A DNA stretch of 64,000 bases from Aplidium turbinatum (taxonomy: Eukaryota; Chordata; Ascidiacea; Aplousobranchia; Polyclinidae): positions 3,670,501-3,734,500 of the forward strand of contig OU964920.1 in the NCBI GenBank assembly GCA_918807975.1, given 5' to 3'. Of this stretch, positions 46,397 through 56,395 are shown piece after piece (positions within the stretch are counted from its first letter, which is position 1; the number at the start of each line of letters is the position of its first letter). The position numbers and the translations under genes were made by a program. The notes beneath the pieces are model-generated. The model saw only the letters and a program-made list of their open reading frames with translations. It did no database searches and was not told where the DNA came from.

Positions 46397-47155
46397 TTAA
46401 AGTAATTTTTTGTACACAGAGGGGAAATTCTGACCATCTTTCTGGTTAAGAGCATGTTGTGCTTCCTGGTTTATGTACCACTTTTCTGTAAACAATCTTT
46501 TTGTATAATCCTTTTCAGTTTTAAGAATGGTAGCGTTGGTCCAAGTAATTTTATGGTCTGAATTTATAGAATGTTTGCAAAGAGCGGAATGCTCCGGACG
46601 TTGAAATTTAATAGCTCTTTGGTGCTCGTTGATTCTAGATTTAAGATCACGTTTTGTCTGTCCAATGTAGATTAAATCACAGTCATGACACGGAACTTGG
46701 TAGATCAATCCAGAAACTTCACCTTCTCTCACGGGGTCTTTAGTCGAGGGAAGGTATTTACCTATTGTGAGATAGGGTTTCATCGCAACTTTGATTCCTA
46801 TGCCATAGAGGATACGCTGAATTTTGTCGGTTACCCCCCTTATGTAAGGAAGACAAGTAAAAGATTTATAAGGAGGAAGCGAAGGTTTCGGTTTGGGTCG
46901 CTGTATGCAAGCAAGTTTTCGTGGAAATCCGTTGAGCATTAAAGTATTGTGAATGTTTTTCTTGTGGTGTGAACGTTCAGAATCATCCGTTATGTGAGTG
47001 TCCAGTCTGTTGTACAATGTTTTGGCCACTGTGAGTTTTTGATGCTTGGGGTGATGTGAGTTGAACTGCAGGTATCTGTCTGTATGTGTTGGTTTTTTGT
47101 GAATGGTAGTGGTTAGTTTTTTGTTGTTGCTATGGCGAACCACTTTAACATCCAA
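46397..47155 (-). CDS. Penelope-like element C-terminal region with GIY-YIG endonuclease, minus copy
   Basis: 252 codons. The N-terminal part (HKKPTHTDRYLQFNSHHP) is the region just after the catalytic motifs of the Penelope-type reverse transcriptase; the C-terminal part is a GIY-YIG endonuclease (LIYQVPCHDCDLIYIGQT, then RINEHQRA), with a Cys/His pair typical of these elements. The reverse transcriptase core is not present. The stretch opens at the palindrome centre without a true start codon, so this is a truncated element, not an independent gene. Confidence 0.9.
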   Translation of the reverse strand: MDVKVVRHSNNKKLTTTIHKKPTHTDRYLQFNSHHPKHQKLTVAKTLYNRLDTHITDDSERSHHKKNIHNTLMLNGFPRKLACIQRPKPKPSLPPYKSFTCLPYIRGVTDKIQRILYGIGIKVAMKPYLTIGKYLPSTKDPVREGEVSGLIYQVPCHDCDLIYIGQTKRDLKSRINEHQRAIKFQRPEHSALCKHSINSDHKITWTNATILKTEKDYTKRLFTEKWYINQEAQHALNQKDGQNFPSVYKKLL

Positions 47156-47157
47156 AA

Positions 47158-47916
47158 TTGGATGTTAAAGTGGTTCGCCATAGCAACAACAAAAAACTAA
47201 CCACTACCATTCACAAAAAACCAACACATACAGACAGATACCTGCAGTTCAACTCACATCACCCCAAGCATCAAAAACTCACAGTGGCCAAAACATTGTA
47301 CAACAGACTGGACACTCACATAACGGATGATTCTGAACGTTCACACCACAAGAAAAACATTCACAATACTTTAATGCTCAACGGATTTCCACGAAAACTT
47401 GCTTGCATACAGCGACCCAAACCGAAACCTTCGCTTCCTCCTTATAAATCTTTTACTTGTCTTCCTTACATAAGGGGGGTAACCGACAAAATTCAGCGTA
47501 TCCTCTATGGCATAGGAATCAAAGTTGCGATGAAACCCTATCTCACAATAGGTAAATACCTTCCCTCGACTAAAGACCCCGTGAGAGAAGGTGAAGTTTC
47601 TGGATTGATCTACCAAGTTCCGTGTCATGACTGTGATTTAATCTACATTGGACAGACAAAACGTGATCTTAAATCTAGAATCAACGAGCACCAAAGAGCT
47701 ATTAAATTTCAACGTCCGGAGCATTCCGCTCTTTGCAAACATTCTATAAATTCAGACCATAAAATTACTTGGACCAACGCTACCATTCTTAAAACTGAAA
47801 AGGATTATACAAAAAGATTGTTTACAGAAAAGTGGTACATAAACCAGGAAGCACAACATGCTCTTAACCAGAAAGATGGTCAGAATTTCCCCTCTGTGTA
47901 CAAAAAATTACTTTAA
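47158..47916 (+). CDS. Penelope-like element C-terminal region with GIY-YIG endonuclease, plus copy
   Basis: Mirror image of the minus-strand copy with an identical predicted product. Downstream (47917-48340) is a non-coding 3' region ending in a hammerhead-like motif and the outer end of the palindrome. Identity of the two copies implies a single insertion event, recent conversion, or an assembly mirror artefact. Confidence 0.9.
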   Translation: MDVKVVRHSNNKKLTTTIHKKPTHTDRYLQFNSHHPKHQKLTVAKTLYNRLDTHITDDSERSHHKKNIHNTLMLNGFPRKLACIQRPKPKPSLPPYKSFTCLPYIRGVTDKIQRILYGIGIKVAMKPYLTIGKYLPSTKDPVREGEVSGLIYQVPCHDCDLIYIGQTKRDLKSRINEHQRAIKFQRPEHSALCKHSINSDHKITWTNATILKTEKDYTKRLFTEKWYINQEAQHALNQKDGQNFPSVYKKLL

Positions 47917-48220
47917 CTTTAGCTTCACCTTTTCCATTCTCAGTGCGTCTTCTCTATCATTGTTATTGCCAATTCCCTTGGTTTCTGTCTTGTCTGATGT
48001 CTTTTCAATGTTTCTTGACGGTGGCCCAATAGATAGATAAATTTACGCTGTTGGAAAGTAGCCTACTGGTTTTAGGCATTCACTGCATTCAGTTTAACCT
48101 CTAGGTATCTTGTTGCGTGTTTTAATTCTGATTCTTGCTGCTTACTTTATTCATTTTATCAGTATGTTTTTGTGTTGTGCCATCGTTGCTGAACAGGTTG
48201 TGTTAACCTGTTTTAGCCAC

Positions 48221-48256
48221 CTTGATAAAGTCAGTCGTGCTGACTGACGAAACGTC
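48221..48256 (+). ncRNA. Hammerhead-ribozyme-like motif in Penelope-like 3' region
   Basis: CTTGATAAA, then a stem GTCAG/CTGAC, then GACGAAAC followed by GTC. The order (CUGANGA-like box, helix II, GAAA, short helix III, GUC) is that of the minimal hammerheads known in Penelope-like elements. The first box departs from the consensus at two core positions, so this copy is probably inactive. Confidence 0.5.
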
Positions 48257-50921
48257 GGAAATACAAAAGCTAGTTATCATCTTTAACATCAGGAGGTAAC
48301 CTAGTAAATAGTCACCAGAAGAACGCAAATTACTTTTATTATCAAATGCCTGGTGAACAGTCTCTCTCTGTTTTTTATATAAGACATTTGCATAACTTAA
48401 TTGCAATGCCTTGTCTAAATTTTGCAAAAGCATAGATTGAAACCTTTCTTTAGCATACCAGGTAAGGTGAAAGCGTTCATGTTTTGTAGGTTAGCTTTTC
48501 TTTAGCATAAACTTTAAGAGTGAGGTACGATTGATTTTGAAGTCTGCCAATAACTAAACAAGTCACATGAAATACTTTTTGTAATACTGGACTAGCTGAA
48601 AGTTTGGTTGGTCTATTGATATCCCTTTTAACAATGAAGTATGTTTCTACATCTACTGGTATAACTTGCAAGGTAAAAGTCTTTTTGAAGTGTCATAAGC
48701 TGCATTAAAGCTGTTGCACTTTTAGCTTAACGTTTTGGTTTTACAGGGTGTTTTGTTTTCTTAAGCTTAACTTCAAAGTGAATGTTACTGGTTTACAACT
48801 GGTACGGTAGTCTAGCTCTAGAATGGTGTAACCTTGCTATGTACCAAGATTTTATTCAGCATTTCATAAAGAAGATGTCATGTTTGAACTAGCGACATTC
48901 TTGCTTTGAACATTTCAGATTTATAAACAAAACTCTCAAAGAGGAATTCTTTGAAATGGCTGACCATGGAGGATTGTTAGAACCAAGCAAACTTTGCTTT
49001 GCCATTGAAGTACATTTGTTTACTATGATTACCAATGGTGCAGACGTGCTGCAAAAGTTTTGCAGATGTTCCAAACAAGGGAATGTTTTTCTCAAAGCTC
49101 TTTGCATAGTTTTTTTTTTTTCAAAAGTTATGTTGAGCCAAATGTTAAACCTTGAATGTACCAAAAACCATGAAGCATTTAATGCGATCTTTACCCATGT
49201 CTTTAATTGCTGTGGTAAGAACCAGATAAAGTGACCAGCAGGCCACAAGCTGAAGAACGACCACCAAAAGTAAGGCGAACGATTCAAAAACTGACCTCAA
49301 AGGTCAGCAAGTAATAAGCGGACAGCGGACATTGAGTAGTGTAATAATCAATTCACCTGCCTTAAGATGTAGGCCATAAAAATGTTTGTCTTATTTGTAG
49401 CCTATTCCATTTCTGCAGTCATATTTTGTTTACTGCTAAAAAATTGTACACAGTAAACAAAATAGCATTTCTCATAGATTAATTAGCATTTCATTTTTAG
49501 CATTTACAATCCCGTAATTATAAATATCGCTGACTTTACAGAGGTAGCTATCAGCAAGTGTAACCAGCATACATTTAGATACCAGTATAATAAGTATTTT
49601 ATGACAGTTGCCGGGATTTTGTTTGTGATTTTAAATCGTTGCTGCTTTATATTTCATTTCTTTCATTCCAAGCAAAGATGAAGCTATAACTTGATAGACC
49701 TGTGTTTACTATAAGTTATATTTCTGCTGTGTTCTGTACACTGCTGGGTTGATGGTTGTTTATGAAGTTATAAAAGTTTAACTAGGTAGTAGTTATTGTG
49801 CAGTAAGCATTACAACATTTCATTAAGCACCAGTAACCTATGAAGGCTTTCTGAGTACTGCAAAGTTGTCAGTGAGTAATGAAGCTGTTAGACCTTACCT
49901 AGAAACCTATTAACTAGTGTTGCACTGTAAATATTGCTCCGTTTTGTTAAAGTTCATAGTAATTTTCTTATGTATGCTGTGATTCCTGTGAAGTAGTTGC
50001 AACATGTGATAAAGTTATTAAACTTCATCTACATAAGTCAGCATTCATGCCCATGCACCATTCCAATAACAGCTGTTTTTAGCATGACCAATGGTGTTTG
50101 CATATATGAAAAAAATAATTATATACATGTATTAAAGTTAATTCAACAGTTAGATTACAGCAACTGCTGCTCATAATAATTGTGCTTCTTAAATTCAACA
50201 ATCACAATGTTCCAAAAATAAAGCAATTAATAAAAAAATGTTTTAGTGAAATATAGCATGATTAACAACAGGTTTCTAATAATAGTGTATCTTGTATGAG
50301 TAGGCCTAGTTAATAAACCATGTACGCCATTCTGTGCTGTTATAAATTAACACTGTTCTGTTGTGAATTGAAAGTATATCACTAGATTGGTAACTACTGT
50401 TTTTATCATACTAAAGTTCCTGATTAATTATGCACATTTGAGTTTTGAGTACACTTGAGTTTTCATGTTAGCATTTTGAATGGGTGCTTGGGTAGCTTTT
50501 TGAAAGTATTGTAATGGTGAGTGGTTTAATCAATCAATCACTGGTTTATGTTTTTTCACAAAATATTACATCAAATGCACTGGTACATTACATAAAAGTG
50601 AGAGAGGAAGGAAGTTTAGAAATCGTTAACACTTTTGGCTTTCATTGCAAGCAAAGGTGTAGCTATGACTTGATAGACCTGTGTTTGCTCTTATTTACAT
50701 TTGTATTGTTTTCTCAACTGGTGAGAAAGTCTAGTGAAGTGAACCACCTTTCCATATCAGTGCAGTTAACATACACACTATATTATCATAAGTCTGCTTG
50801 CCAATAAGGGGCCCAAAATTATTTTGGCCCCGGGGCCCATCAAGGGCTTAACACAGCACTGATTAGGCCGGTCTTTATTACAGTGTTAGCCTACATTGCA
50901 GACCACCTATCCTGGTTTTAC

Positions 50922-51230
50922 TGTTTGTTTGTTTGTTTGTGTATCTTTATCCTGCATTGCGGGAAAGCGGACTTGAGCGCTATGCATCGGTGTACGCCTT
51001 CCGACATACACCTGACCCACGCTGCAGCCGACGGCAATGTCTGTTTCCGGTTGTCTACTCTACTTATGACTTAAATTTGGTACTACCCATTACTCGAAAT
51101 CGATCACTGGGCAGAGGCAATTATCGTAAAGTTTCTTGCCCAGAGAAACAACAGCAAGTGCGGGTGGCTGGAGTCGAACATGCAGGCTCTCGACTGCGAG
51201 CCCAACGCGCTAACCACTCGGCCACGGCTG
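50922..51230 (-). mobile_element. tRNA-derived SINE, second copy
   Basis: Reverse complement of 3680-4018 with only scattered differences, including the tRNA-like head at 51150-51230 and a (CAAA)n tail at 50922-50940. It lies about 50 bp outside the 5.7-kb hAT. Confidence 0.92.
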
Positions 51231-51234
51231 TTCG

Positions 51235-52465
51235 TGTACTCTGCTATAATTTTCGCCATTGAAAAAGCATTGTGTCTTGTTTGCAATCAGTTTTAGCCAG
51301 GTCGAGATTTGCAATCTGCAATTTCCAGCTTTAAATGTTTAACCAGCTTATTATATTAATGTTACACCGAGTGTCCTACGAAAGCAACACCTAAACAAGC
51401 GAAAGCGGATATTTTTTTTTTTTTTACAAGATCTGACAATTTCTGATAATAATTGGTCGGAAACTCCAAGATGCTGGTTACCACGGTAGGCACTTTGACA
51501 TAACGGTTAATCCGGATGGAATCGCCGGTCAAATCTAATCCGGATTAACCGAGTTCTACTGTAGTACACTTTTCCTTGCGAATCACCTGATTTCAGGCAT
51601 GCGACTCAGCACGTGATATTCTGACCGATCTACTCGAAAGATTTTGGTACAGTACAAAGAAAATGTGAATGTATTGCCACAAGCAGCGTAGCCTAATGGG
51701 TTAAGGTTAGGGCAAGGGAATAGTCATTTCGATTGCGTGGGTTCGATTCCCACCCTCTGCTAATGTTCTTTTTTCTTCTGCAACTCAACTGAACTGAGTG
51801 CAAGAAGGATCTTTATGACTGTAATCAATTGAGTTTATAAGGAAAATTGTCCTATCTTTCTTAACCAATGCGCCGCGGCGCAATGGTGGTAGCTGGTTCG
51901 CACGGAAAACTGTCCTATGTTAAAAGTGCCTACCGGTTACCACAAGGAAGACAAATTTTGTCAAAAGCATGGAAACTGGTCAAAATGTGTGCTCGAACGT
52001 GGAGGCAAAATATGTTAAGCAAACGAAAGAATACAGGAACATATTGTGTGCCTTCTAGTCCTCACATATTTTGTGCAGACATTTTAAAAAAAGGGAATTT
52101 TTTTAAGCTTGTTTAATCTTACACTGACGCCAGAGATGAAGATTAAGAAAACATTTGGCATGTTAGAGAAAGAAATCGTCATCGAGGCTATAACAAATCG
52201 TTTGCGCCTGCAACGGGATATGGAGTTGTGGGATATTTCTGGAAATGGACAACTCAGCATTGTTTTGAGGTCCATAAAAGCTTTACAGGATTAGGAAAAA
52301 TATATTTCGTTTTAGCAGAATTTAAATTCAATTTAATTTATTTTTCTTTGTCGTAATGCAAAAGAAATGATATTGTGAAAAACAAATACGGTAACAAAAG
52401 GAAAAGGTGGCAAAACCTTAATGGTTTAAGACGTAGGCTACATTAAAAGATCTAGTATTGCGGTA
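51235..52465. other. No gene recognised apart from tRNA-like sequence
   Basis: Two overlapping open stretches (51868-52116, 52109-52294) have a protein-like composition but no recognisable domain. A fragment of the CR1-like LINE 3' UTR lies at about 52395-52445. Confidence 0.4.
51682..51761 (+). pseudogene. tRNA-like sequence
   Basis: AGCAG/CTGCT acceptor pairing (5 bp), D-arm-like GCCTAATGGGTTAAGG and a perfect T-arm GTGGG TTCGATT CCCAC, 80 bases in all. The anticodon arm is not convincing, so tRNA pseudogene or SINE head. Confidence 0.4.
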
Positions 52466-52469
52466 TATG

Positions 52470-53513
52470 CAGTAATGGGCATTATCGGCGATGATTTACC
52501 GGCGATCGCTCAATTATTATTTCAGTTATCGTTATCGCCAAAGGCAATATTTGATTATCGCCGATAAATTTTATTTCGGATCAACACACAAGTGGAAAGA
52601 CCATGAAAAGTAATATTTTTACTAACCACCTAGTTAATGAAACTAAAATTTAATACAGATTGAATCTAAATACAGTATCCCCTTTCTCATTTACCTATGC
52701 GACATAGCCTACCTCAATCAAATATTTTTATTTCCACTAATACAGTGCCTTTATTGTAATTCTTATCTCAACAACATAGCGTTCTGCCATTGCTTTAATG
52801 ATAGTGTTCACAAAGAAAACAAAAAAATTATCTGAAATTATCAGTAAATTGCAATAATTATGTTTTTGTTCTAAAACAAACACGACTAGTTTGACAAGCT
52901 TGATGGATTTCACAGTAGGTTATGCACATTTTTACTACCAATAAGGCTTAAGATTACTGATAAATTTTCAAGCATTTTGCGTTTTTTGGAATTGTTTCAA
53001 TTATTGCTGACTTTGCTGTAATCAGCCCTTTAAGCAGAAAGCAAAATACAAAGTTTGGAATTTTTTATGGTATTTTCATTTGATTTAATTATTTTGCCTA
53101 CTGCACGTAAGCGGCAGTGTAACTCGATTGATAAAAGCATCCAACTGGTATCTGCAGGTATAATTATAAGCACGGCGGTTACCTCAGTGGTTTGATTCTG
53201 GATCAAGAGGCTGAAGATTCGATACCCACTGCCGCTGTTGCGATTCTAATCATGCATAACTTACAAAAAGTTTTGTCCCTTTACAGTATATTATGTTCGA
53301 TTTTTCATCATGTTGATGAAAACAGTTCGTGATGCATGGGATGGGCAGCGCTAATCAAGAAAAAATATTATCGTTATCGGACATTATCGGCGATAATTTT
53401 ATAGTTATCGCTTAACTTTTTTTGATTTATCGTTATCGCTTTAGGCATTTTTCGTTTATCGATTAATTATCGTTATCGCTTAACTGAAAAATGAGTTATC
53501 GTGCCCAACACTG
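52470..53513. mobile_element. hAT-type element with TTATCG subterminal repeats
   Basis: 1044 bp with ends CAGTAATGGGCATTATCGGC and, inverted, TTATCGTGCCCAACACTG. Many ATTATCG/GTTATCGC copies lie within 200 bp of each end, as in hAT transposase-binding regions. A clear target duplication cannot be read because another CAGTGGCG element starts right after the right end. Contains a tRNA-like segment at 53173-53234. Confidence 0.78.
53173..53234 (+). pseudogene. tRNA-like fragment inside a hAT
   Basis: CGGCGGT at the start pairs with ACTGCCG at the end (one G-T), with ACCTCAGTGGTTTGA as a D-arm-like and GATTCGATACC as a B-box-like sequence. Only about 62 bases, so a degenerate tRNA-like element. 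Confidence 0.3.
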
Positions 53514-53870
53514 CAGTGGCGGCTCGTGACCTTTGGTGATGGGGGTGCTGCAAATGTTGATGGTAAGTATGACGTCATAATGTGACACAAACAGTCGAGC
53601 GCCGAAGGCGCGAGCTTCCTAGGGGGGTCTGGGGGCATGCCCCCCCCAGAAAATTTTGCACTTTTATATGCTCTAAAATGCCATTGCTGGTGTTTTCAGG
53701 ACAAAAAATAAAAATTTTGAGCAGTTGAAAATATGGACTTTGAGAACTTTGAAACAAAAAAATTGCTTTTTCTGAAAGGTTGGTACAAAATAGGAAATCT
53801 GAAGTAGGCCTAATAGATGGGAACATTTTGCTCATAATATGAATATATAATATAATAATAACAAAAAAAC
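53514..53870. mobile_element. hAT-type left end (CAGTGGCGGCTCGTG)
   Basis: Starts exactly at the end of the preceding hAT element. Carries the shared GC-rich block GCGCCGAAGGCGCG, then GGGGGGTCTGGGGGCATGC and CCAGAAAATTTTGC, which also occurs in other hAT-type elements of this window. The right end was not found; the LINE begins after it. Confidence 0.6.
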
Positions 53871-53871
53871 A

Positions 53872-56395
53872 TTGAAAAAAGATTATGGTGTTAGAATCGG
53901 ATGCTGGAATGTGGGAAGTTTGTGTGGTAAAGGAAATGAAATATGTGAAGAACTAAGAAAAAGAAGGGTGGATATATGTTGCCTAGAGGAAGTAAGATGG
54001 AGGGGACAGTCCAGGCCCGTAACTAGCTTGGAGCAGCAGGGGGGGCAAAAAGTATTCTAGAGGAGGCCCAACTTTTACCTTCTGAATCATGTACGAAAAC
54101 GACGTTTGTACACAATGTGGGTATATTCACGCAAGAACATTAATCGTAGGCCTAATACAACGTTTACATTAGACTAGTTTATCATAGAAACAGTCAGTGG
54201 CGTAGCCAGGAATTTAGAAAAAAAAGGGGGGGTTGACGGGGGGCGGGTAAAGCCCGACAGCGTCTTCGCCAAAGGCGACACCCAGCAGCGGGGGGTCTGG
54301 GGGGACCTCCCTCAGAAATTTTTGAAAAATTACTTTGAATTTGGTGCATTCTGAGAGCATTTTCAACAAACATGTGGGTATAAATATTCCTGTAAAATGG
54401 TACTGTCCGGTGGCATAGCAAAATGATAAGATCATGTTTTCTAGGGCATTTTTCGGTAATAAAGCTAAGTCTCTATGTTTTCTTGTTGCTAATTCCTGGC
54501 TGAGATATTTGAATGTTTGGTATTGGCAAAACTCGCTCTTTTAATGCAGTTTCGTTTAAAATTAGGCAAACTTTGTTTTAGAGACAACATTCTACCCAGT
54601 AGCGTAGCCAGAAATTTTGAAAGGGGGGGGGTTGACGACCCAGCGGCGGGGGGGCCTCCCCAAAATTTTTTTAAAAATTACTTTGAATTTGGTGTATTCT
54701 GAGAGCATTTTCAACAAAAATGTGTGTATGAATATTCTTGTAAAATGGTGCTGTCCGGTGGCATAGCAAATGGATAAGATCATGTTTTCTTCGGCATTTT
54801 TCGGAAATAAAGCTAAGTCTCTATGTTTTCTTGTTGCTAATTCCTGGCTGAGATGTTTGGTATTGGTAAAACTCGCTCTTTTAATACAGTTTTGTATAAA
54901 ATTAGGCAATTTTTTTTTAGACTAAGCATCAATCTCAATATCGTGACGTCACACGTGTGCCAAAGGGGGGGTTGCAACCCCCAACCCCCCCCCCCCCCTT
55001 GGCTACGCCACTGATTCTACCACACCCTTAAACACACAATGTTTACAATTAAACACAAGAAAATTGAGTGTAAAACTGAAAAGTCAGCGAACAGAGCTAA
55101 TTTAACATAATTTTTTCCAGGGGGTGCCAACGTTTTTGCAAGGGGGGCTTCGCCCCCCCCTGCGCCCCCCCCTAGTTACGGGCCTGGGACAGTCAGCGCG
55201 GTTTTTAGGTGTCAATGAGAGGAGATATAAGTTATGGTGGTCAGGAAATAACACAGGAATCGGTGGTGTTGGTTTCTTGGTAAAAGAGGAATTGTGTGAG
55301 AAAGTAATAGAAGTTAGAAGGAGTGACAGAGTGATGACAATGGTACTTGCTTTTGAAGAGGAGGTAGTGAGGCTAATCTGTGCATATGCACCTCAAAGTG
55401 GTAGGGATTACTTAGAAAAGGAAAGTTTTTATGATGTTTTGGCAGAGGAATGGGATTTACGGAGTTCAAAAGAGTTGGTGTTTGGATTAGGAGATTTTAA
55501 TGGACATGTTGGAAAACAAGCAAATGGGTTCGAGGGCATTCATGGAGGGTATGGTTTTGGGAAGAGAAACATGGAAGGAAGAATGCTACTTGAGTTTTGT
55601 GATGAAAGGAAACTTTGTATTGCCAACACATGGTTTAAAAAGAAAGAGAAAAGGAAGGTGACTTACAGCTCAGGAGGACATGAGTCGGAAATTGATTTTA
55701 TTGTGGTTGCGCAGGAACAGAGAAAGTACTTGAAGAATGTGAAAGTAATTCCATGGGAGTTGCAGCATAGACTAGTAGTAGGAGACTTAAATATGAAAAA
55801 AGTGAAGAAAATTGTGAAGAAAGAACGAGTTTTTGTAAGAAATGTGTGGAAACTGGAGGAAAAAGAAACGAGAATTAAGTTTATTAAAAGAGCAAAAGAG
55901 CTGGTAAACATGAGTGCGCAGGACTTGTGGGCTTCATTTCAGAAAGGTGTCCTAGCAGCATGTGATGAAGTATGTGATGAAGTATGTGGGAAAAAGAAAG
56001 TGAGGAGGGATCGTGGAGACACATGGTGGTGGGATGAAGAGGTGAAGCATGCGATTTCACAGAAAAGAGATGCATACAAGCAGTGGCGCAAAAATGGGTC
56101 AGAAGAGAATAAAAAGAAGTATAAGAGTATGAAAAAGAAGGCAAAGAGGGTTGTTGCAAGAGTTATGAAGAATGGTGCTGAGGAGGAACTTAATAAAATG
56201 AGGGAAAGCCAAAACAAAGTATTCAGACTCATAAAGCAAATGAAAAAGGATGGGAATGATATTGTAGGGGGAAGATGTATAAGGAGTGGAGATGGGAAGT
56301 TGCATTTCAGCCCGGAAAGCAGAGGAGAAGTGTGGAAGGAACACATGGAAAATGTTATGAATAAGGAGAATGTATGTGGGAAAGGTTACTCGTGA
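53872..56395 (+). CDS. LINE endonuclease region (two segments around a hAT insertion)
   Basis: Segment 53872-54011 encodes the start of an exonuclease-endonuclease-phosphatase fold (IGCWNVGSL, then catalytic Glu in CCLEEVRW). The frame resumes at 55195 after the hAT and one copy of its 8-bp target duplication. Element plus duplication is 1183 bp, 1 modulo 3, which matches the observed change from frame 1 to frame 2, so the coding sequence was uninterrupted before insertion. The second part carries DFNGHVG, ESEIDFIVV and the terminal catalytic His in QHRLVVGDL. The frame closes at 56395 and overlaps the reverse transcriptase frame, a difference of one base near 56370-56390, most simply a single-nucleotide insertion. 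Confidence 0.85.
54195..54596. mobile_element. Truncated hAT-type element (left part)
   Basis: Begins CAGTGGCGTAGCCAGG and matches the reverse complement of 27290-28111 through the GGGGTCTGGGGGG block and the TTTCAACAAA segment. Its own right end is missing; the element at 54597 lies at the break. Confidence 0.8.
54597..55013. mobile_element. hAT-type element nested in the previous one
   Basis: 417 bp with ends CAGTAGCGTAGCCAG and TTGGCTACGCCACTG and the exact duplication ATTCTACC (54589-54596, 55014-55021). Related over most of its length to 54195-54590 and to the 822-bp element at 27290-28111. Confidence 0.92.

Larger units (their letters stand above)
45973..48340. repeat. 2.37-kb near-perfect palindrome (two head-to-head Penelope-like copies)
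   Basis: The two arms, 1183 bp each, are reverse complements around a 2-base spacer at 47156-47157 (CCAA AA TTGG). Both arms encode the same 252-codon open stretch without any difference, and the only mismatch noticed lies close to the outer ends (near 46000 / 48314). Each arm is one 5'-truncated element, cut at the same base, with 5' sides facing. No target duplication was found at the outer ends. Confidence 0.93.
45118..50861. mobile_element. 5.7-kb hAT-type element enclosing a Penelope-like palindrome
   Basis: Ends CAGTGCTGTGTCAAGGG and, inverted, AAGGGCTTAACACAGCACTG with the exact 8-bp duplication ATTAGGCC (45110-45117, 50862-50869). Near both termini are GGGCCC-rich blocks. A 330-bp direct tandem duplication begins at 45159 and 45489, and a diverged direct repeat is at about 49655-49700 and 50635-50680. 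No recognisable transposase; open stretches at 48889-49287 match nothing I know. The Penelope-like insertion accounts for 2.37 kb. Confidence 0.88.
54012..55186. mobile_element. hAT-type element inserted in the LINE endonuclease
   Basis: 1175 bp; ends CAGGCCCGTAACTAG and CTAGTTACGGGCCTG are perfect inverted repeats, flanked by the exact 8-bp duplication GGACAGTC (54004-54011, 55187-55194). Contains a truncated CAGTGGCGTAGCC element (54195-54596) and a complete one (54597-55013). Non-coding. Confidence 0.94.

Noticed and set aside
48889-49287. 132-codon minus-strand open frame as the hAT transposase
   Set aside because: No hAT motif (dimerisation signature, RW, or catalytic blocks) could be seen on either strand.
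51868-52294. Two overlapping plus-strand open frames as one gene
   Set aside because: No family signature and no supporting splice sites.
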